From: Chloroflexota bacterium
GTDB lineage: Bacteria > Chloroflexota > Anaerolineae > UBA4142
Length of the DNA stretch: 64,000 nt
Assembly (NCBI GenBank): GCA_023381515.1
Contig: JAMCQI010000054.1
Location: 5,902-69,901, forward strand
Reading direction: 5' to 3'
Positions 7,974-16,957 of this stretch are shown piece after piece; the stretch's first letter is position 1; every line of letters begins with the position of its first letter. A program made the position numbers and the translations under genes. The notes under the pieces were generated by a model that did not search any database, was not told the DNA's origin, and worked only from the letters and a program-made list of their open reading frames with translations.

Positions 7974-9128
7974 TCACTCGATCGCTTCTTGAAGGATCTC
8001 TGTGATGTCCTTGACCTCGATCTTCTCTGTGACGTCCATGGTTTTCCGGCTGTCCTCGAACATCGTAATGCAATAGGGACAAGACGTCGCGAGCACCTCG
8101 GCCCCGACCTCGAGAGCCTGGCCGATCCGCAGATCGCTGAATCGCTCCGACTTTGGGGTTTCCATCCAGACTCGTCCCCCTCCGCCCCCACAGCAGAGGC
8201 TATCCGAGCGCGACTCGGGCAGTTCATTGAACTGGACGCCCGGGATCTGTTTCAGAATCTCGCGCGGCTCGTCATAGACGCCGTTGTGGCGCCCCAGATA
8301 GCAGGGGTCGTGATAGGTCAGCTTGTCCGCCAGCCCCTTCTTGATCTGGAGCCTTCCCTCCTTGGCGAGTTCGTCAAGGTACTGGGAGATATGAACGACC
8401 TCAAAGTTCACTCTGAACTGAGAGTACTCGTTCTTCAAGGTATGGTAGCAGTGCGGGGAGGAGACGAGGATCTTGGTTACCCCGCGATCGATAAAGGCTT
8501 TGATATTTCCTTTGGCCAGCTTTTTGAATAATTCCTCGTCCCCGGTCTTGCGGATGCTTTCGCCGCAGCAGTTCTGCTCGGCGCCCAGGATGCCAAAATC
8601 GACGCCCGCCGAGTTGAGAATATTCGCCGTGGCTCTGGCCACCTTTTTGAGTCTGGGGTCATAGCTGAGATAGCAGCAAGGGAAATAGAGAATTTCCATC
8701 CCCTCGGCGAACGGCTTGACGTCGAGCCCTTCCGTCCAGGCCGTCCTCTTTTCCCGGTCTTCGCCAAAGGGGTTCCCCTGGGCGTTGAGATTGCTCTTGA
8801 TGGCGCGGAGGGGGCTGGCGCCTTTGGCATAGACCTCGTATTGTGTCGCGACCCGACGCAGCGCTACCCCGGATTCGATCTGTTGCACATCGCGGGGACA
8901 CTGCTGAGGGCATCTTCCGCAAGTGGTGCAGCGCCAGATGTCTTCGGTCTCGATATCGGTCAGGCCGAAGGTCGCCTCGCGGACCAGCTTGCGCATGCTG
9001 AAGGTCGTGACGCGGTTCCACGGACAAACCGTATCGCACAGTCCGCACTGAAAACATCGTTTGAAGGCGTCTCCGCCGCTCGCCTTGATGGCGTCGACGA
9101 TCTCTTTAAAGGGAGCTACCGTTTCCAC
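7974..9128 (-). CDS. bamD: BamD: HdrD/HdrBC-like iron-sulfur protein with two CCG domains
   Basis: Subunit of the class II benzoyl-CoA reductase electron-transfer module, related to heterodisulfide reductase HdrD. 384 aa from the GTG at 9128 with AAGAGGA upstream. The N-terminal ferredoxin domain has CFQCGLCDTVCP and CTTCGRCPQQCP. Two CCG domains follow: the first with PCCYLSYDPRLK and later NCCGES, the second with DPCYLGRHNGVYDEPRE, LCCGGGGGRVWME and TSCPYCITMFED. CCG domains bind non-cubane or solvent-exposed clusters in HdrB/D. It lies between bamC and bamE; a short palindromic repeat occupies the gap to bamC. Confidence 0.9.
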   Translation of the reverse strand: METVAPFKEIVDAIKASGGDAFKRCFQCGLCDTVCPWNRVTTFSMRKLVREATFGLTDIETEDIWRCTTCGRCPQQCPRDVQQIESGVALRRVATQYEVYAKGASPLRAIKSNLNAQGNPFGEDREKRTAWTEGLDVKPFAEGMEILYFPCCYLSYDPRLKKVARATANILNSAGVDFGILGAEQNCCGESIRKTGDEELFKKLAKGNIKAFIDRGVTKILVSSPHCYHTLKNEYSQFRVNFEVVHISQYLDELAKEGRLQIKKGLADKLTYHDPCYLGRHNGVYDEPREILKQIPGVQFNELPESRSDSLCCGGGGGRVWMETPKSERFSDLRIGQALEVGAEVLATSCPYCITMFEDSRKTMDVTEKIEVKDITEILQEAIE

Positions 9129-9164
9129 GATCGTTATGATCCTCTTCTTTCGCCACAGCCCAAG

Positions 9165-9264
9165 CTGTCATTCTGAGAGGAGCCTCGGGTGAACTCAACC
9201 CGCAGAATCTCATTGTTCCAACGACGAGATTCTTCGTCGCAAGAAGCGCTCCTCAGAATGACAG
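9165..9264. repeat. MITE-like palindromic repeat inside the bam operon
   Basis: About 100 bp bounded by perfect 13-bp inverted ends (CTGTCATTCTGAG at 9165-9177 and its complement at 9252-9264), with a nested inverted repeat AGAATCTC/GAGATTCT at 9203-9210 and 9226-9233. The TGTCATTCTGAG end motif resembles dispersed intergenic repeats seen in many bacterial genomes. It fills the 136-bp gap between bamC and bamD and would form a strong RNA stem-loop in the transcript. Confidence 0.75.
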
Positions 9265-9273
9265 GGTGGCGTC

Positions 9274-9837
9274 TCACGTTTTCTTCGTTGCCGCCAACCG
9301 TGCGGTATTCAGGCGCGAAACCGTATTCAAAACCGAGTCCCATCCATAGGTATCGATCATGGATTCCAATCCGATCTCCACATCTTCCTGCTTGACCTCT
9401 TCGTCGACCTCTTCTTCCCTCTCTTCGTAGATGAGCGCATCGTTGATGCACCACTGAACACAGAGAGGTTTTTCTTGCGGCGGATCGTCTTCACACATGT
9501 CGCACTTGAGCGGGAGTTTAGAGTCGGGCTCTTTGAAGACGTCCCTCGAGGGGCAAGAGGCCCTGCAAAGGCCGCACTCTTCGTATTCCTTGCCGTCAAT
9601 CACATACTTGTCCCTGCCCATGCATTCGGCCGCAGTATACTCGCCCGCGTACACGGGAAGATAGATGTCTCGCAGAGGGTCGCGAACCAGCCGAATACGC
9701 GACCGGGCCGGATTGTTGCTGCTGTACTTGGGCGTGGCATGGAACGCGGAGCAGATCATCTCGCAGGCCCGGCAACCGTTGCACTTGCTCACGTCGATCT
9801 TGATGGTCTTGATGATTTTTTTCTTTTTTTCACCCAT
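9274..9837 (-). CDS. bamC: BamC: multi-cluster ferredoxin subunit of class II benzoyl-CoA reductase
   Basis: Electron-transfer partner of the tungsten subunit BamB; in the characterised enzyme the BamB2C2 complex carries the active site. About 187 aa from the ATG at 9837, with GAGGTGG about 8 bases upstream (an in-frame GTG at 9849 is less well placed). Cysteine motifs in order: CNGCRACEMICSAFH, CGLCRASCPSRD, CDMCEDD...PLCVQWCINDAL, enough for about three [4Fe-4S] clusters in the style of DMSO-reductase-type B subunits. The tail is acidic (EEREEEVDEE). It starts 21 bases after the bamB stop. Confidence 0.88.
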   Translation of the reverse strand: MGEKKKKIIKTIKIDVSKCNGCRACEMICSAFHATPKYSSNNPARSRIRLVRDPLRDIYLPVYAGEYTAAECMGRDKYVIDGKEYEECGLCRASCPSRDVFKEPDSKLPLKCDMCEDDPPQEKPLCVQWCINDALIYEEREEEVDEEVKQEDVEIGLESMIDTYGWDSVLNTVSRLNTARLAATKKT

Positions 9838-9858
9838 GACGGCTACCACCTCTTCCCG

Positions 9859-11865
9859 CTATATCTTCTCTGCGACCGGTTGAGGCTCCGGAGAGGGAGC
9901 ATCTTGCTTTTCGCTGAAAATGCCTCTCTTTTCGAGATCCTCGGCCACGTAATCCAGGTCCAGTTTTTGCAAAGTCTCTTTCGTCGGAATGCCCTGCCGG
10001 TTCCACCCTTTGAATTTGTAATACGCGTCCAAGAGTTTTTCCTCGAGCTCGGGGAATCTTCTCTTCCAATGGTCTTGCGGCGGCTTTTCGTCGGCTCTCC
10101 GCATGCCTCTGCGCACATTCACCGCCCTGATGAGATTTCGGTTTCTCCGGTACACTTGCTTGAGGCCGGCCTCGTCCATATCGATCCCCAGCGCCGCGGA
10201 TACCAGCTTTGGGTAATTGTGAATGTGATAGGGAGGCTTGAGCGGAAAAGACGACAGACCGGCGCAGACACCCAGCGTGTCGTCGAGATAGTGCATCGTC
10301 TCTTGCCAGTCCACGATATCGACGGACATGTCTACCGTCGGATAATAGGGGTTGGAGTGGTCTCCCCGGAGTTCCCAGTCGAGCAGGATTTGCTTGAAAT
10401 GTTCGTCAGGGACTTGGATCCAATCCTTGACAAAGTCTTGCCGCTCCTCCATCGTGAGGAATGGCGACTGTGGGAATTGACCTTCGATCTGGGTGATATT
10501 GATCTTTTCGCCCGTCGCATACATGAGAAAATAGACGGGATTCAGCATCCCGAGCTTGAGGGGGAGCTGCTCATGCTTCTTGATGTTGTTGTGGGCAAAC
10601 TGCTCCGCCCCCTTGCCGATCTTTTGGGCCGCCCAGTAAGTGCCGTCGGCCAAGACATCCCCGATCCCTTCGCGCCGGACGATCCGGTCGAGCAGCCAAT
10701 AAAAGGTGCCCTCCTTGTCGGGCGGACATCCTTCAAAATCCGCATCGGTCAGAATGCCGGCCTGCCGGAGCTCGACGGCAAAGGCCATGATTTGCGGGGT
10801 AGAGAACCCGTCGACCCCATACTCGGTGGCGCGCTGGGCGATCTTGAAACCGAAATCCAGATCGGAATAGGCGGCCATGGTATAGGTCAGCTTGGAAAAG
10901 CACTTCATCTGATAGGTGGAAATTCCCGGGGCCGAGATCGTTGCCCCGCACTTCATGGGGCAGTTATAGCAACTGACGAGCCGCGTCCGGACCGTCTCCA
11001 GGGTCTCGCGCCACTTGTCCTCGATTTCCTTGTTCCAGAAATCCCTTTTCCGCTCGCGCGCATTCCCCCACATAAAGTTCTCGGTGTGCCACTTTTCGTC
11101 CGCCTCTCTCATTTCTTGCGGCGACCCGAGCCCCTTCAGGATGGTCATCACATTATTGACGGGGTGCTCGTTGCGGAACTTGATGTAATTCAACACCTCG
11201 TTGCACAGCTCGTAGAATTTCGCCGGCTGCGCAATATTAACGTCCTTGGATCCGCGCACGGCAATGGCCTTGACCCGCTTGTCTCCCATCACGGCGCCGA
11301 TTCCGAGCCGGCTCGCGCTGGACCGGCCCTGCTCAATGGAGGCCGTGAAAACCCGGTTCTCACCCGCGAGCCCGATGGCCGCCACTTGGACGTTCGGGTC
11401 GTCCAACTCCTGTTTGATACATTCGGCGGTTTCAACCGCGCCTTTTCCCTGCAAATGGGTGGCATCACGGATTTCCACGTGGTCGTCTTTGATCCATAGA
11501 TAGACCAGGGAGGGGGCTTTGCCGCGGAGGATGAGCTTGTCGTAGCCGGCATACTTGAGCTCCGGCGCCCAGAATCCGCCCATCATGGAATAGCCCATGA
11601 GCAAGGTCTGCGGAGAATAGGTCGTCACGATCGTGCGATTTCCGCCCGGAGCAGGTGTCGCACCAAAAAGACCGCTGCTAAAGATGAGAAGGTTATCGGG
11701 AGAAAAAGGGGCGGTCTCCGGGGGAACCCTATCCCACAACAGCTTGGCGTTGGTGCCCAACCCACCCAGATAAAGATCGGTCCATCGGGGGTCCGTGGCC
11801 ACTCTCTCGATGTTTCCGCGGGATAGATCAATTTCTAGATTATACCCAGTCTCTGCATACCTCAT
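9859..11865 (-). CDS. bamB: BamB: tungsten-containing benzoyl-CoA reductase catalytic subunit (class II)
   Basis: Catalytic subunit of the ATP-independent benzoyl-CoA reductase, in the aldehyde:ferredoxin oxidoreductase family (tungsten-bis-pyranopterin plus one [4Fe-4S] cluster). It reduces benzoyl-CoA to the cyclohexadiene. 668 aa from the ATG at 11865 with GAGAGGGG upstream. The N-terminus (MRYAETGYNLEIDLSRGNIE) and blocks such as TYSPQTLLMGYSMMGGFWAPE, IEQGRSSASRLGIGAVMGDK and KKHEQLPLKL closely resemble what I know of Geobacter-type BamB, more than generic AOR. Cluster ligands: CYNCPMKC near residue 298 and the Cys of GVCAGLSSF near residue 533. It starts three bases after the paaX stop, so it is co-transcribed with the regulator. 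Confidence 0.92.
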   Translation of the reverse strand: MRYAETGYNLEIDLSRGNIERVATDPRWTDLYLGGLGTNAKLLWDRVPPETAPFSPDNLLIFSSGLFGATPAPGGNRTIVTTYSPQTLLMGYSMMGGFWAPELKYAGYDKLILRGKAPSLVYLWIKDDHVEIRDATHLQGKGAVETAECIKQELDDPNVQVAAIGLAGENRVFTASIEQGRSSASRLGIGAVMGDKRVKAIAVRGSKDVNIAQPAKFYELCNEVLNYIKFRNEHPVNNVMTILKGLGSPQEMREADEKWHTENFMWGNARERKRDFWNKEIEDKWRETLETVRTRLVSCYNCPMKCGATISAPGISTYQMKCFSKLTYTMAAYSDLDFGFKIAQRATEYGVDGFSTPQIMAFAVELRQAGILTDADFEGCPPDKEGTFYWLLDRIVRREGIGDVLADGTYWAAQKIGKGAEQFAHNNIKKHEQLPLKLGMLNPVYFLMYATGEKINITQIEGQFPQSPFLTMEERQDFVKDWIQVPDEHFKQILLDWELRGDHSNPYYPTVDMSVDIVDWQETMHYLDDTLGVCAGLSSFPLKPPYHIHNYPKLVSAALGIDMDEAGLKQVYRRNRNLIRAVNVRRGMRRADEKPPQDHWKRRFPELEEKLLDAYYKFKGWNRQGIPTKETLQKLDLDYVAEDLEKRGIFSEKQDAPSPEPQPVAEKI

Positions 11866-11867
11866 TT

Positions 11868-12770
11868 TTAGCCCCTCTCTCGCGCGGCGGGCGCGACAGT
11901 GCAAGTTTCATCCGGGCTGCATCCGTTGTAGGATGGCGGACCGGCAAAGACGGCCTGGAAAAAGATATTCGCCTTGTCGGCAAGAAGAGCATAGTACTCT
12001 TGAAAGAGAGTGGCGGCCTCGCGACCGTGCCAATCGTCCGGCAATAGCTCGGCAGGCAATTCGGGATCGATGAAGGGGAAACGGCGATACTCGTGAATGA
12101 GCAAAAAGCGGCGGACGAAGCATTCACTCGGGTCGATGGTGAGGCCGCGACCTTGGCAGTCTTCGAACACGGGCTGGTATTTCTCCATAAAGGCCGTGTA
12201 TTCGGCATTGATCGCGGGGAGGTCCCAACAGCGCGCCACGAGGGCGGACTGGTCGGAAAAGCCGCCGTGGGCGCCGGTGAAAAACTCGACCCGGTTTGCC
12301 ACCCCCAATGTATCCGCGAGGTGCTCGACCTCGCGCCGCAAGTCATGGGGCGAGACCCACAAAGCACTCGTCAAGGGCCCGAAACCGAGATAGCCGAGCT
12401 CGCGTCTAAGTTGTTCACGTTTCTCGCGCTCCACCTCAGGAATGGAATAGGCGACCAGGCGCCATTTCCCATCCCACTCGCCCCGGGGAGAATTGAAATG
12501 AAAAATGCGCGCCGCGCCCTCGTCAAGCAACTGCCAACCTTGGGTGGTGAGAGAGTAAAAACTCTTGCCGTTGACTCGCTCCACCTGGAGCCAGCCGCCG
12601 CGGGACATCCGAAGAATCGTAGAGCGGACAGATTGCTCGGACATGCCAAAGCGGGCGAGCAACTGGATGAGGCTGCCCACCCAGATGCTCCCGCCGACAT
12701 GGCGGATATAGTCCCCGTAGAGCGTAAAGATCATTTGCTTTGAACGCAGGGTGCTCAGAACAGCCTCCAA
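11868..12770 (-). CDS. paaX: PaaX-family transcriptional repressor
   Basis: GntR-like winged-helix regulator of the PaaX family, which in other bacteria represses phenylacetate genes and is relieved by an aryl-CoA. About 300 aa. N-terminal DNA-binding region: MIFTLYGDYIRHVGGSIWVG, then FGMSEQSVRSTILRMSRGGW (recognition helix), followed by the central domain (WRLVAYSIPE, LGFGPLTSALWVSP) and a C-terminal domain (FIDPELPAELLPDDWHG). The start is a TTG at 12770; the ATG at 12734 is an alternative that would trim the N-terminus to MIFTLYG. It is the first gene of the benzoyl-CoA reductase operon, which suggests autoregulation with benzoyl-CoA or a related thioester as effector (inference). Confidence 0.88.
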   Translation of the reverse strand: MEAVLSTLRSKQMIFTLYGDYIRHVGGSIWVGSLIQLLARFGMSEQSVRSTILRMSRGGWLQVERVNGKSFYSLTTQGWQLLDEGAARIFHFNSPRGEWDGKWRLVAYSIPEVEREKREQLRRELGYLGFGPLTSALWVSPHDLRREVEHLADTLGVANRVEFFTGAHGGFSDQSALVARCWDLPAINAEYTAFMEKYQPVFEDCQGRGLTIDPSECFVRRFLLIHEYRRFPFIDPELPAELLPDDWHGREAATLFQEYYALLADKANIFFQAVFAGPPSYNGCSPDETCTVAPAARERG

Positions 12771-12997
12771 GAGTGGTCACGGATTCGATGGCTGGCCCGC
12801 TGTATGGATTCTGGGGTTTGCGAGTTTATCAGGCGCTGGCAAAGGTGTTCAATACCGGGATAGGAGGGATGATGGGGGAAAAATTTCAGCGCAAGTAAAA
12901 CAAAGAAAAGCCAACCTCCGCATGGCAGGGCAAATCCCCATCAATTTGCTCTATGTCGTGACCGACAAAGCGAAGAAACGGCTTTCCTTCGATATTA
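12771..12997. other. Leader region of paaX without a recognised gene
   Basis: About 230 bases between the predicted transcription start and paaX. I see no convincing ORF, terminator or known riboswitch. A short CAAAT/ATTTG inverted repeat near 12931-12948 is the only structure noted. The segment 13056-13200 on the other side of the promoter also holds nothing recognised. Confidence 0.5.
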
Positions 12998-13024
12998 GTC
13001 ATTTCGTTATTTGTGCGCTATGAC
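12998..13024. promoter_or_regulatory. Candidate operator at the paaX-bam-bcr promoter
   Basis: Interrupted palindrome GTCAT-N17-ATGAC lying at and just downstream of the -10 box and expected start point. Spaced half-sites of this kind would suit a dimeric PaaX-type repressor. There is no match to a known consensus, so this is a positional suggestion. Confidence 0.35.
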
Positions 13025-13026
13025 AC

Positions 13027-13055
13027 ATTATAGCAATGAGCCACTGATATTTCAA
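13027..13055 (-). promoter_or_regulatory. Sigma70-type promoter of the benzoyl-CoA reductase operon
   Basis: Minus strand TTGAAA (13055-13050), 17-bp spacer, TATAAT (13032-13027): a near-consensus promoter. It would give a leader of about 250 bases before paaX. Confidence 0.75.
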
Positions 13056-13200
13056 TAGAAAAACGGGTAGTCTTTAGCACGCGAATGGGTAGGGGGTGTG
13101 CCAGAGCCGACGTCAGGCCGCTCGTCACTGCAGGCGATACCATAGGAGAGCACGTCGCGAGCACAAACAAGCTTTCCATAAATAAGGGGTGTGGGGTCGA

Positions 13201-13234
13201 ATAAAAACCCCGCTTCCTCAGTGGAGGCGGGGTC
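13201..13234 (-). terminator. Rho-independent terminator of typA
   Basis: On the minus strand ACCCCGCCTCC...GGAAGCGGGGT (stem over 13206-13233) is followed by TTTTTAT, ten bases after the typA stop codon. Confidence 0.9.
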
Positions 13235-13244
13235 AGAGCATGAA

Positions 13245-15089
13245 TCAGGCTGTTTCGGTGCGTGTGACGCGGTCTCGGGCGGCGGCGGCCTTGTGGCGGT
13301 CTTCCGTCCCCAATATCTTTTTCCGAATTCGATAACTCTTGGGGGTGACCTCGACGAGCTCATCCTCCGAGACGTACTCGATCGTCTCGTCCAGGCTCAT
13401 GATCCGCGGCGGTGTGAGGCGCACGGCGATGTCCTCGTTCGAGCTGCGAACGTTCGTCATGTGCTTTTTCTTGCACACATTGACCGCAATGTCGCCTTCG
13501 CGCGCTTGCTCGCCGATCACCATGCCTTCGTAGACCTCGGTGCCGGGCCCGATGAATAGAATCCCGCGCCCTTCGGCGTTGTGGAGCGCATAGTTCGTCG
13601 CCACGCCCGATTCCCACGCCACCAGACTGCCATGCTCGCGCGTCTCAATACCGCCGGCGAGCGGAAGGTAGCCGTGGAAGAGGGCGTGCATGACGCCGGT
13701 TCCCCGGGTGGCGGTCAGGAACTTGCTTCGGAAACCCAGGAGGCCGCGGGTCGGCACGAAATACTGGAGATGGACGCTCCCGTCGTCCGCGGTGTGCATT
13801 TCCTTCAATTGCCCTCGGCGGCCGCCGAGCATTTCCATCACGACGCCGAGAAAATCCCCCGCGACTTCGATGTAGACTTCTTCGACCGGTTCCAGGGTTT
13901 CCCCATTCTCTTCCCGGTAGATTACTTCCGGCTTGGAGACCTGGAACTCATAGCCCTCGCGCCGCATCGTTTCGATGAGGATGACGAGGTGCAGCTCGCC
14001 GCGGCCGGAGACGATAAAGGTGTCCGGCGATTCCGTTTCCTCCACTCGCAGGCTGACGTTCGACTCCAATTCCTTGAAGAGGCGCTCGCGCAGCTTGCGC
14101 GAGGTTCCCCAGGTCGCTTCGCGGCCGGCAAAGGGAGACGTGCTCACGCCAAAAGCCATGCGGACGGTCGGCGCCTCGACGCGGATAGGCGGCAGCGGGT
14201 TCGGGTGTTCGATATCCGCCACCGTCTCCCCGATATAGATCTCAGGCAGGCCGGTGATCGCGACGATCTCGCCCGCGGCGGCCTCCGGCACCTCGACTCG
14301 CTCCAGACCCTGATGCACAAAGAGCTGCGCGATTTTCCCCGTCGTCACGTTGCCGTCATGCGCAATCCGCGCGACGGGCTGACCGGGATGCAAAGTGCCG
14401 GCGAACAGCCGCCCGATGGCAATGCGGCCCTTGTAATCGTCGTAGCCTAAGGTGGTGACCAGCAATTGGGCCGGCTTGTCCGGCTCGACCTGCGGCGCGG
14501 GCAGGTAGTTGAGGATCGTTTCGAAGAGCGGCTGGAGGTCTGTGCCCCCCAGGCTAGGGGTGAGCGTGGCGCGGCCGAGGAGAGCATCCGTGTAGACAAT
14601 GGGAAACTCGGCCTGCTCGTCCGTGGCGCCCAGGTCGATAAAGAGATCAAAGGTCGCATTCGCGACATGATTCAGCCGCGCGTTCGGCCGGTCGATCTTG
14701 TTGATGACGACGACCGCCTTGTGCCCCAACTCGAGCGCCTTGCGGAGCACAAAACGCGTTTGGGGCATGGGGCCGTCCACGGCGTCCACGAGGAGTAGTA
14801 CTCCGTCGACCATGTTCAACACGCGTTCGACCTCGCCGCCGAAATCCGCGTGGCCGGGAGTATCCACGATATTGATCTTGATGCCGCGGTAGGTGACGGC
14901 GGTATTTTTGGCGAGAATGGTGATGCCGCGTTCGCGCTCCAGCTCGTTCGAGTCGAGCACGCGCTCGACGACGGTCTGATTGTCGCGAAAGATATGCGAC
15001 TGCTTTAACATGGCATCGACCAGGGTCGTCTTGCCGTGATCGACGTGGGCGATAATGGCGATATTGCGCAGATCGTTACGTAATTGCAT
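13245..15089 (-). CDS. typA: Ribosome-associated GTPase TypA/BipA
   Basis: Translational GTPase of the elongation-factor superfamily involved in ribosome assembly and stress adaptation. 614 aa, full length for TypA. G1 [12 protein letters not shown], switch I with [16 protein letters not shown]3 [15 protein letters not shown]4 NKIDRPNA. The EF-G-like domain III is followed by the TypA-specific C-terminal domain ([30 protein letters not shown]). The ATG at 15089 starts [21 protein letters not shown], the usual family N-terminus. It is flanked by its own terminator downstream and by the RNase J terminator upstream, so it is probably monocistronic. Confidence 0.96.
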   Translation of the reverse strand: MQLRNDLRNIAIIAHVDHGKTTLVDAMLKQSHIFRDNQTVVERVLDSNELERERGITILAKNTAVTYRGIKINIVDTPGHADFGGEVERVLNMVDGVLLLVDAVDGPMPQTRFVLRKALELGHKAVVVINKIDRPNARLNHVANATFDLFIDLGATDEQAEFPIVYTDALLGRATLTPSLGGTDLQPLFETILNYLPAPQVEPDKPAQLLVTTLGYDDYKGRIAIGRLFAGTLHPGQPVARIAHDGNVTTGKIAQLFVHQGLERVEVPEAAAGEIVAITGLPEIYIGETVADIEHPNPLPPIRVEAPTVRMAFGVSTSPFAGREATWGTSRKLRERLFKELESNVSLRVEETESPDTFIVSGRGELHLVILIETMRREGYEFQVSKPEVIYREENGETLEPVEEVYIEVAGDFLGVVMEMLGGRRGQLKEMHTADDGSVHLQYFVPTRGLLGFRSKFLTATRGTGVMHALFHGYLPLAGGIETREHGSLVAWESGVATNYALHNAEGRGILFIGPGTEVYEGMVIGEQAREGDIAVNVCKKKHMTNVRSSNEDIAVRLTPPRIMSLDETIEYVSEDELVEVTPKSYRIRKKILGTEDRHKAAAARDRVTRTETA

Positions 15090-15108
15090 AGCTGCTCCGA
15101 AAAACCAA

Positions 15109-15137
15109 CAAAAACCTCGGCACCCGAGGGGCCGAGG
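15109..15137 (-). terminator. Rho-independent terminator of the RNase J gene
   Basis: Minus strand CCTCGGC-(9 nt)-GCCGAGG followed by TTTTTGTT, about 75 bases after the RNase J stop and just upstream of typA. Confidence 0.88.
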
Positions 15138-15210
15138 AGCGTCGTTCTCAAGCGCCGATGTTGTTATTATACGCAGAATCGGCGTTTCTGCAAATGGAGG
15201 GGTTGGGAGT

Positions 15211-16860
15211 TCACACCTCGGTGACGACCGGAATCACCATGGGGCGGCGGCGCGTTTGTTGATACAAATAGTGACTAAGCACATCCTTGAGTTTGGAACT
15301 GAGCGCCGGACCCTGGCCCCCCTTTTTGATCGTCTCCAGTATGGCCTCTTTCGTCCCTTCAATCAAGTCTTCGGCCGCCTCGGTGTAGACGAAACCGTGA
15401 GTAATGATCTCCGGGCCAAAGACGACCTCGCCCGTGTGCGTATCCAGCGTGACCAGCGCGACCAAAAAGCCATCCTGAGACAGATGCTGGCGGTCGCGCA
15501 GGACCGTCGTGCCGACATCGCCGACGCCCAGCCCGTCCACCAAGACATCGCTCGCCGGGGCGGTCTCCTTGGCGACGCGGCCGTTGCCGTGCTCGTCGAA
15601 CTCGATCATGGCTCCGTTCTCGACCACGAAAATATGATCCTCAGGAATCCCAAGAGACTGGGCGAGACGGGCATGCAGCTCGAGGTGACGGTATTCGCCG
15701 TGAATCGGGATAAAGTACTTGGGGCGGAGCAGGTTGATCAACAGTTTTTGTTCCTCGCGGCTCGCGTGTCCCGACACGTGGACATCCATCAGTTGATCAT
15801 AGTAGACGGTCGCGCCCGCACGAAACAGATTGTTGAGTGTCCTGTTCACCAACTCTTCGTTTCCGGGAATGGCCGTCGCCGACACAATGACCGTGTCGCC
15901 GCGCACCAGCGAGACCTGCCGGTGATCGTGGTTCGCCATGCGGACAAGCGCGCTCGTCGGCTCGCCCTGCCCACCGGTGCAAACGATGACGATCTCGTTA
16001 GAAGCATATTGGTGAAGCTGATCCACACGGATCAGGACGCCCTCGGGCGCGCGCAGATAACCCAACTCCATCGCCATCTTGGCGTTGTCTTGCATCGAGC
16101 GGCCGACGATGGCGACTTTGCGGTTAAACCGCACGGCCGTATCGATCACCTGCTGAATGCGGGAGATATTCGAAGCAAAGGTGGCGATGATGACGCGCCC
16201 TTCGGCGAGCGCAAACACCCGCACAAAGCTGGTCGTAATTGTCTCTTCCGAGGGCGTATGCCCCGGGGAATCCGCATTGGTGCTGTCGCTCATCAGCGCG
16301 AGGACACCGCGGCTTCCCACTTGCGCGAGCCGGGCAAAATCCGTCAATTGCCCATCGACGGGGCTGGGATCAAATTTAAAGTCGCCCGAGTGGACAACCG
16401 TGCCCACCGGGGTTGTAATGGCCAGGCCGACCCCATCCGGGATACTGTGGCTGACGTGAAACGTCTGCACTTGAAAGGGTGTCAGATCGAGAGTGTCACC
16501 CATCTGAAAAGTGCAAAGCTGCGCATCCTTTAGCAGTTTGTGCGATTTGAGCTTGACCTCGATCAAGCCGCGGGTCAAAGGGGTCGCGTAGATCGGCGGA
16601 TTGATGCGGGGCAAGACATAGGGGAGTGCGCCGATGTGGTCTTCGTGCCCATGGGTGATGATGATGCCCCGGACCATTTCCCGCCGTTCGAGCAGATACG
16701 AAATATCCGGGATGACGATATCTACGCCGAGCATGTCGTTCTCGGGGAACATGAGCCCGGCGTCGACGACGAGAATCGCGCCGTCGTACTCCACGGCGGT
16801 CATATTTTTGCCGATCTCGCCGGCGCCGCCCAAAGGTATGATTTTCAATCTAGTCTTCAA
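15211..16860 (-). CDS. rnj: Ribonuclease J
   Basis: Metallo-beta-lactamase/beta-CASP ribonuclease with endonuclease and 5'-3' exonuclease activity in mRNA decay and rRNA maturation. About 549 aa. N-terminal [15 protein letters not shown], catalytic [16 protein letters not shown] (HxHxDH), further metal ligands in HSIPDGVG and [10 protein letters not shown], beta-[19 protein letters not shown], and [18 protein letters not shown] plus [10 protein letters not shown], with a C-terminal domain. The TTG at 16860 is preferred because AAGGA lies about ten bases upstream; an in-frame start at 16881 would add seven residues. It is followed by a good terminator. Confidence 0.94.
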   Translation of the reverse strand: MKTRLKIIPLGGAGEIGKNMTAVEYDGAILVVDAGLMFPENDMLGVDIVIPDISYLLERREMVRGIIITHGHEDHIGALPYVLPRINPPIYATPLTRGLIEVKLKSHKLLKDAQLCTFQMGDTLDLTPFQVQTFHVSHSIPDGVGLAITTPVGTVVHSGDFKFDPSPVDGQLTDFARLAQVGSRGVLALMSDSTNADSPGHTPSEETITTSFVRVFALAEGRVIIATFASNISRIQQVIDTAVRFNRKVAIVGRSMQDNAKMAMELGYLRAPEGVLIRVDQLHQYASNEIVIVCTGGQGEPTSALVRMANHDHRQVSLVRGDTVIVSATAIPGNEELVNRTLNNLFRAGATVYYDQLMDVHVSGHASREEQKLLINLLRPKYFIPIHGEYRHLELHARLAQSLGIPEDHIFVVENGAMIEFDEHGNGRVAKETAPASDVLVDGLGVGDVGTTVLRDRQHLSQDGFLVALVTLDTHTGEVVFGPEIITHGFVYTEAAEDLIEGTKEAILETIKKGGQGPALSSKLKDVLSHYLYQQTRRRPMVIPVVTEV

Positions 16861-16897
16861 CGTACATGCATCCTTGTACAAACACGCATTAAATTAA

Positions 16898-16934
16898 GCA
16901 GGAGAGTGTCCCTGATCAGAGAGACCTCTCCTGC
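16898..16934 (-). terminator. Hairpin downstream of the uracil-DNA glycosylase gene
   Basis: GCAGGAGAG (16898-16906) pairs perfectly with CTCTCCTGC (16926-16934) over a 19-base loop; on the minus strand the tail is TTAATTTAA. Probably a weak terminator separating the glycosylase gene from RNase J. Confidence 0.55.
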
Positions 16935-16957
16935 AGAAACTCGTACTCTATTATACA

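Noticed and set aside
6588..8531. 647-aa plus-strand open frame opposite bamE/bamD
   Set aside because: Composition and lack of family motifs mark it as an antisense shadow of GC-rich coding sequence; bamE and bamD have full motif sets on the other strand.
9475..11499. 674-aa plus-strand open frame opposite bamB/bamC
   Set aside because: Antisense shadow; no recognisable domain, whereas bamB and bamC are unambiguous.
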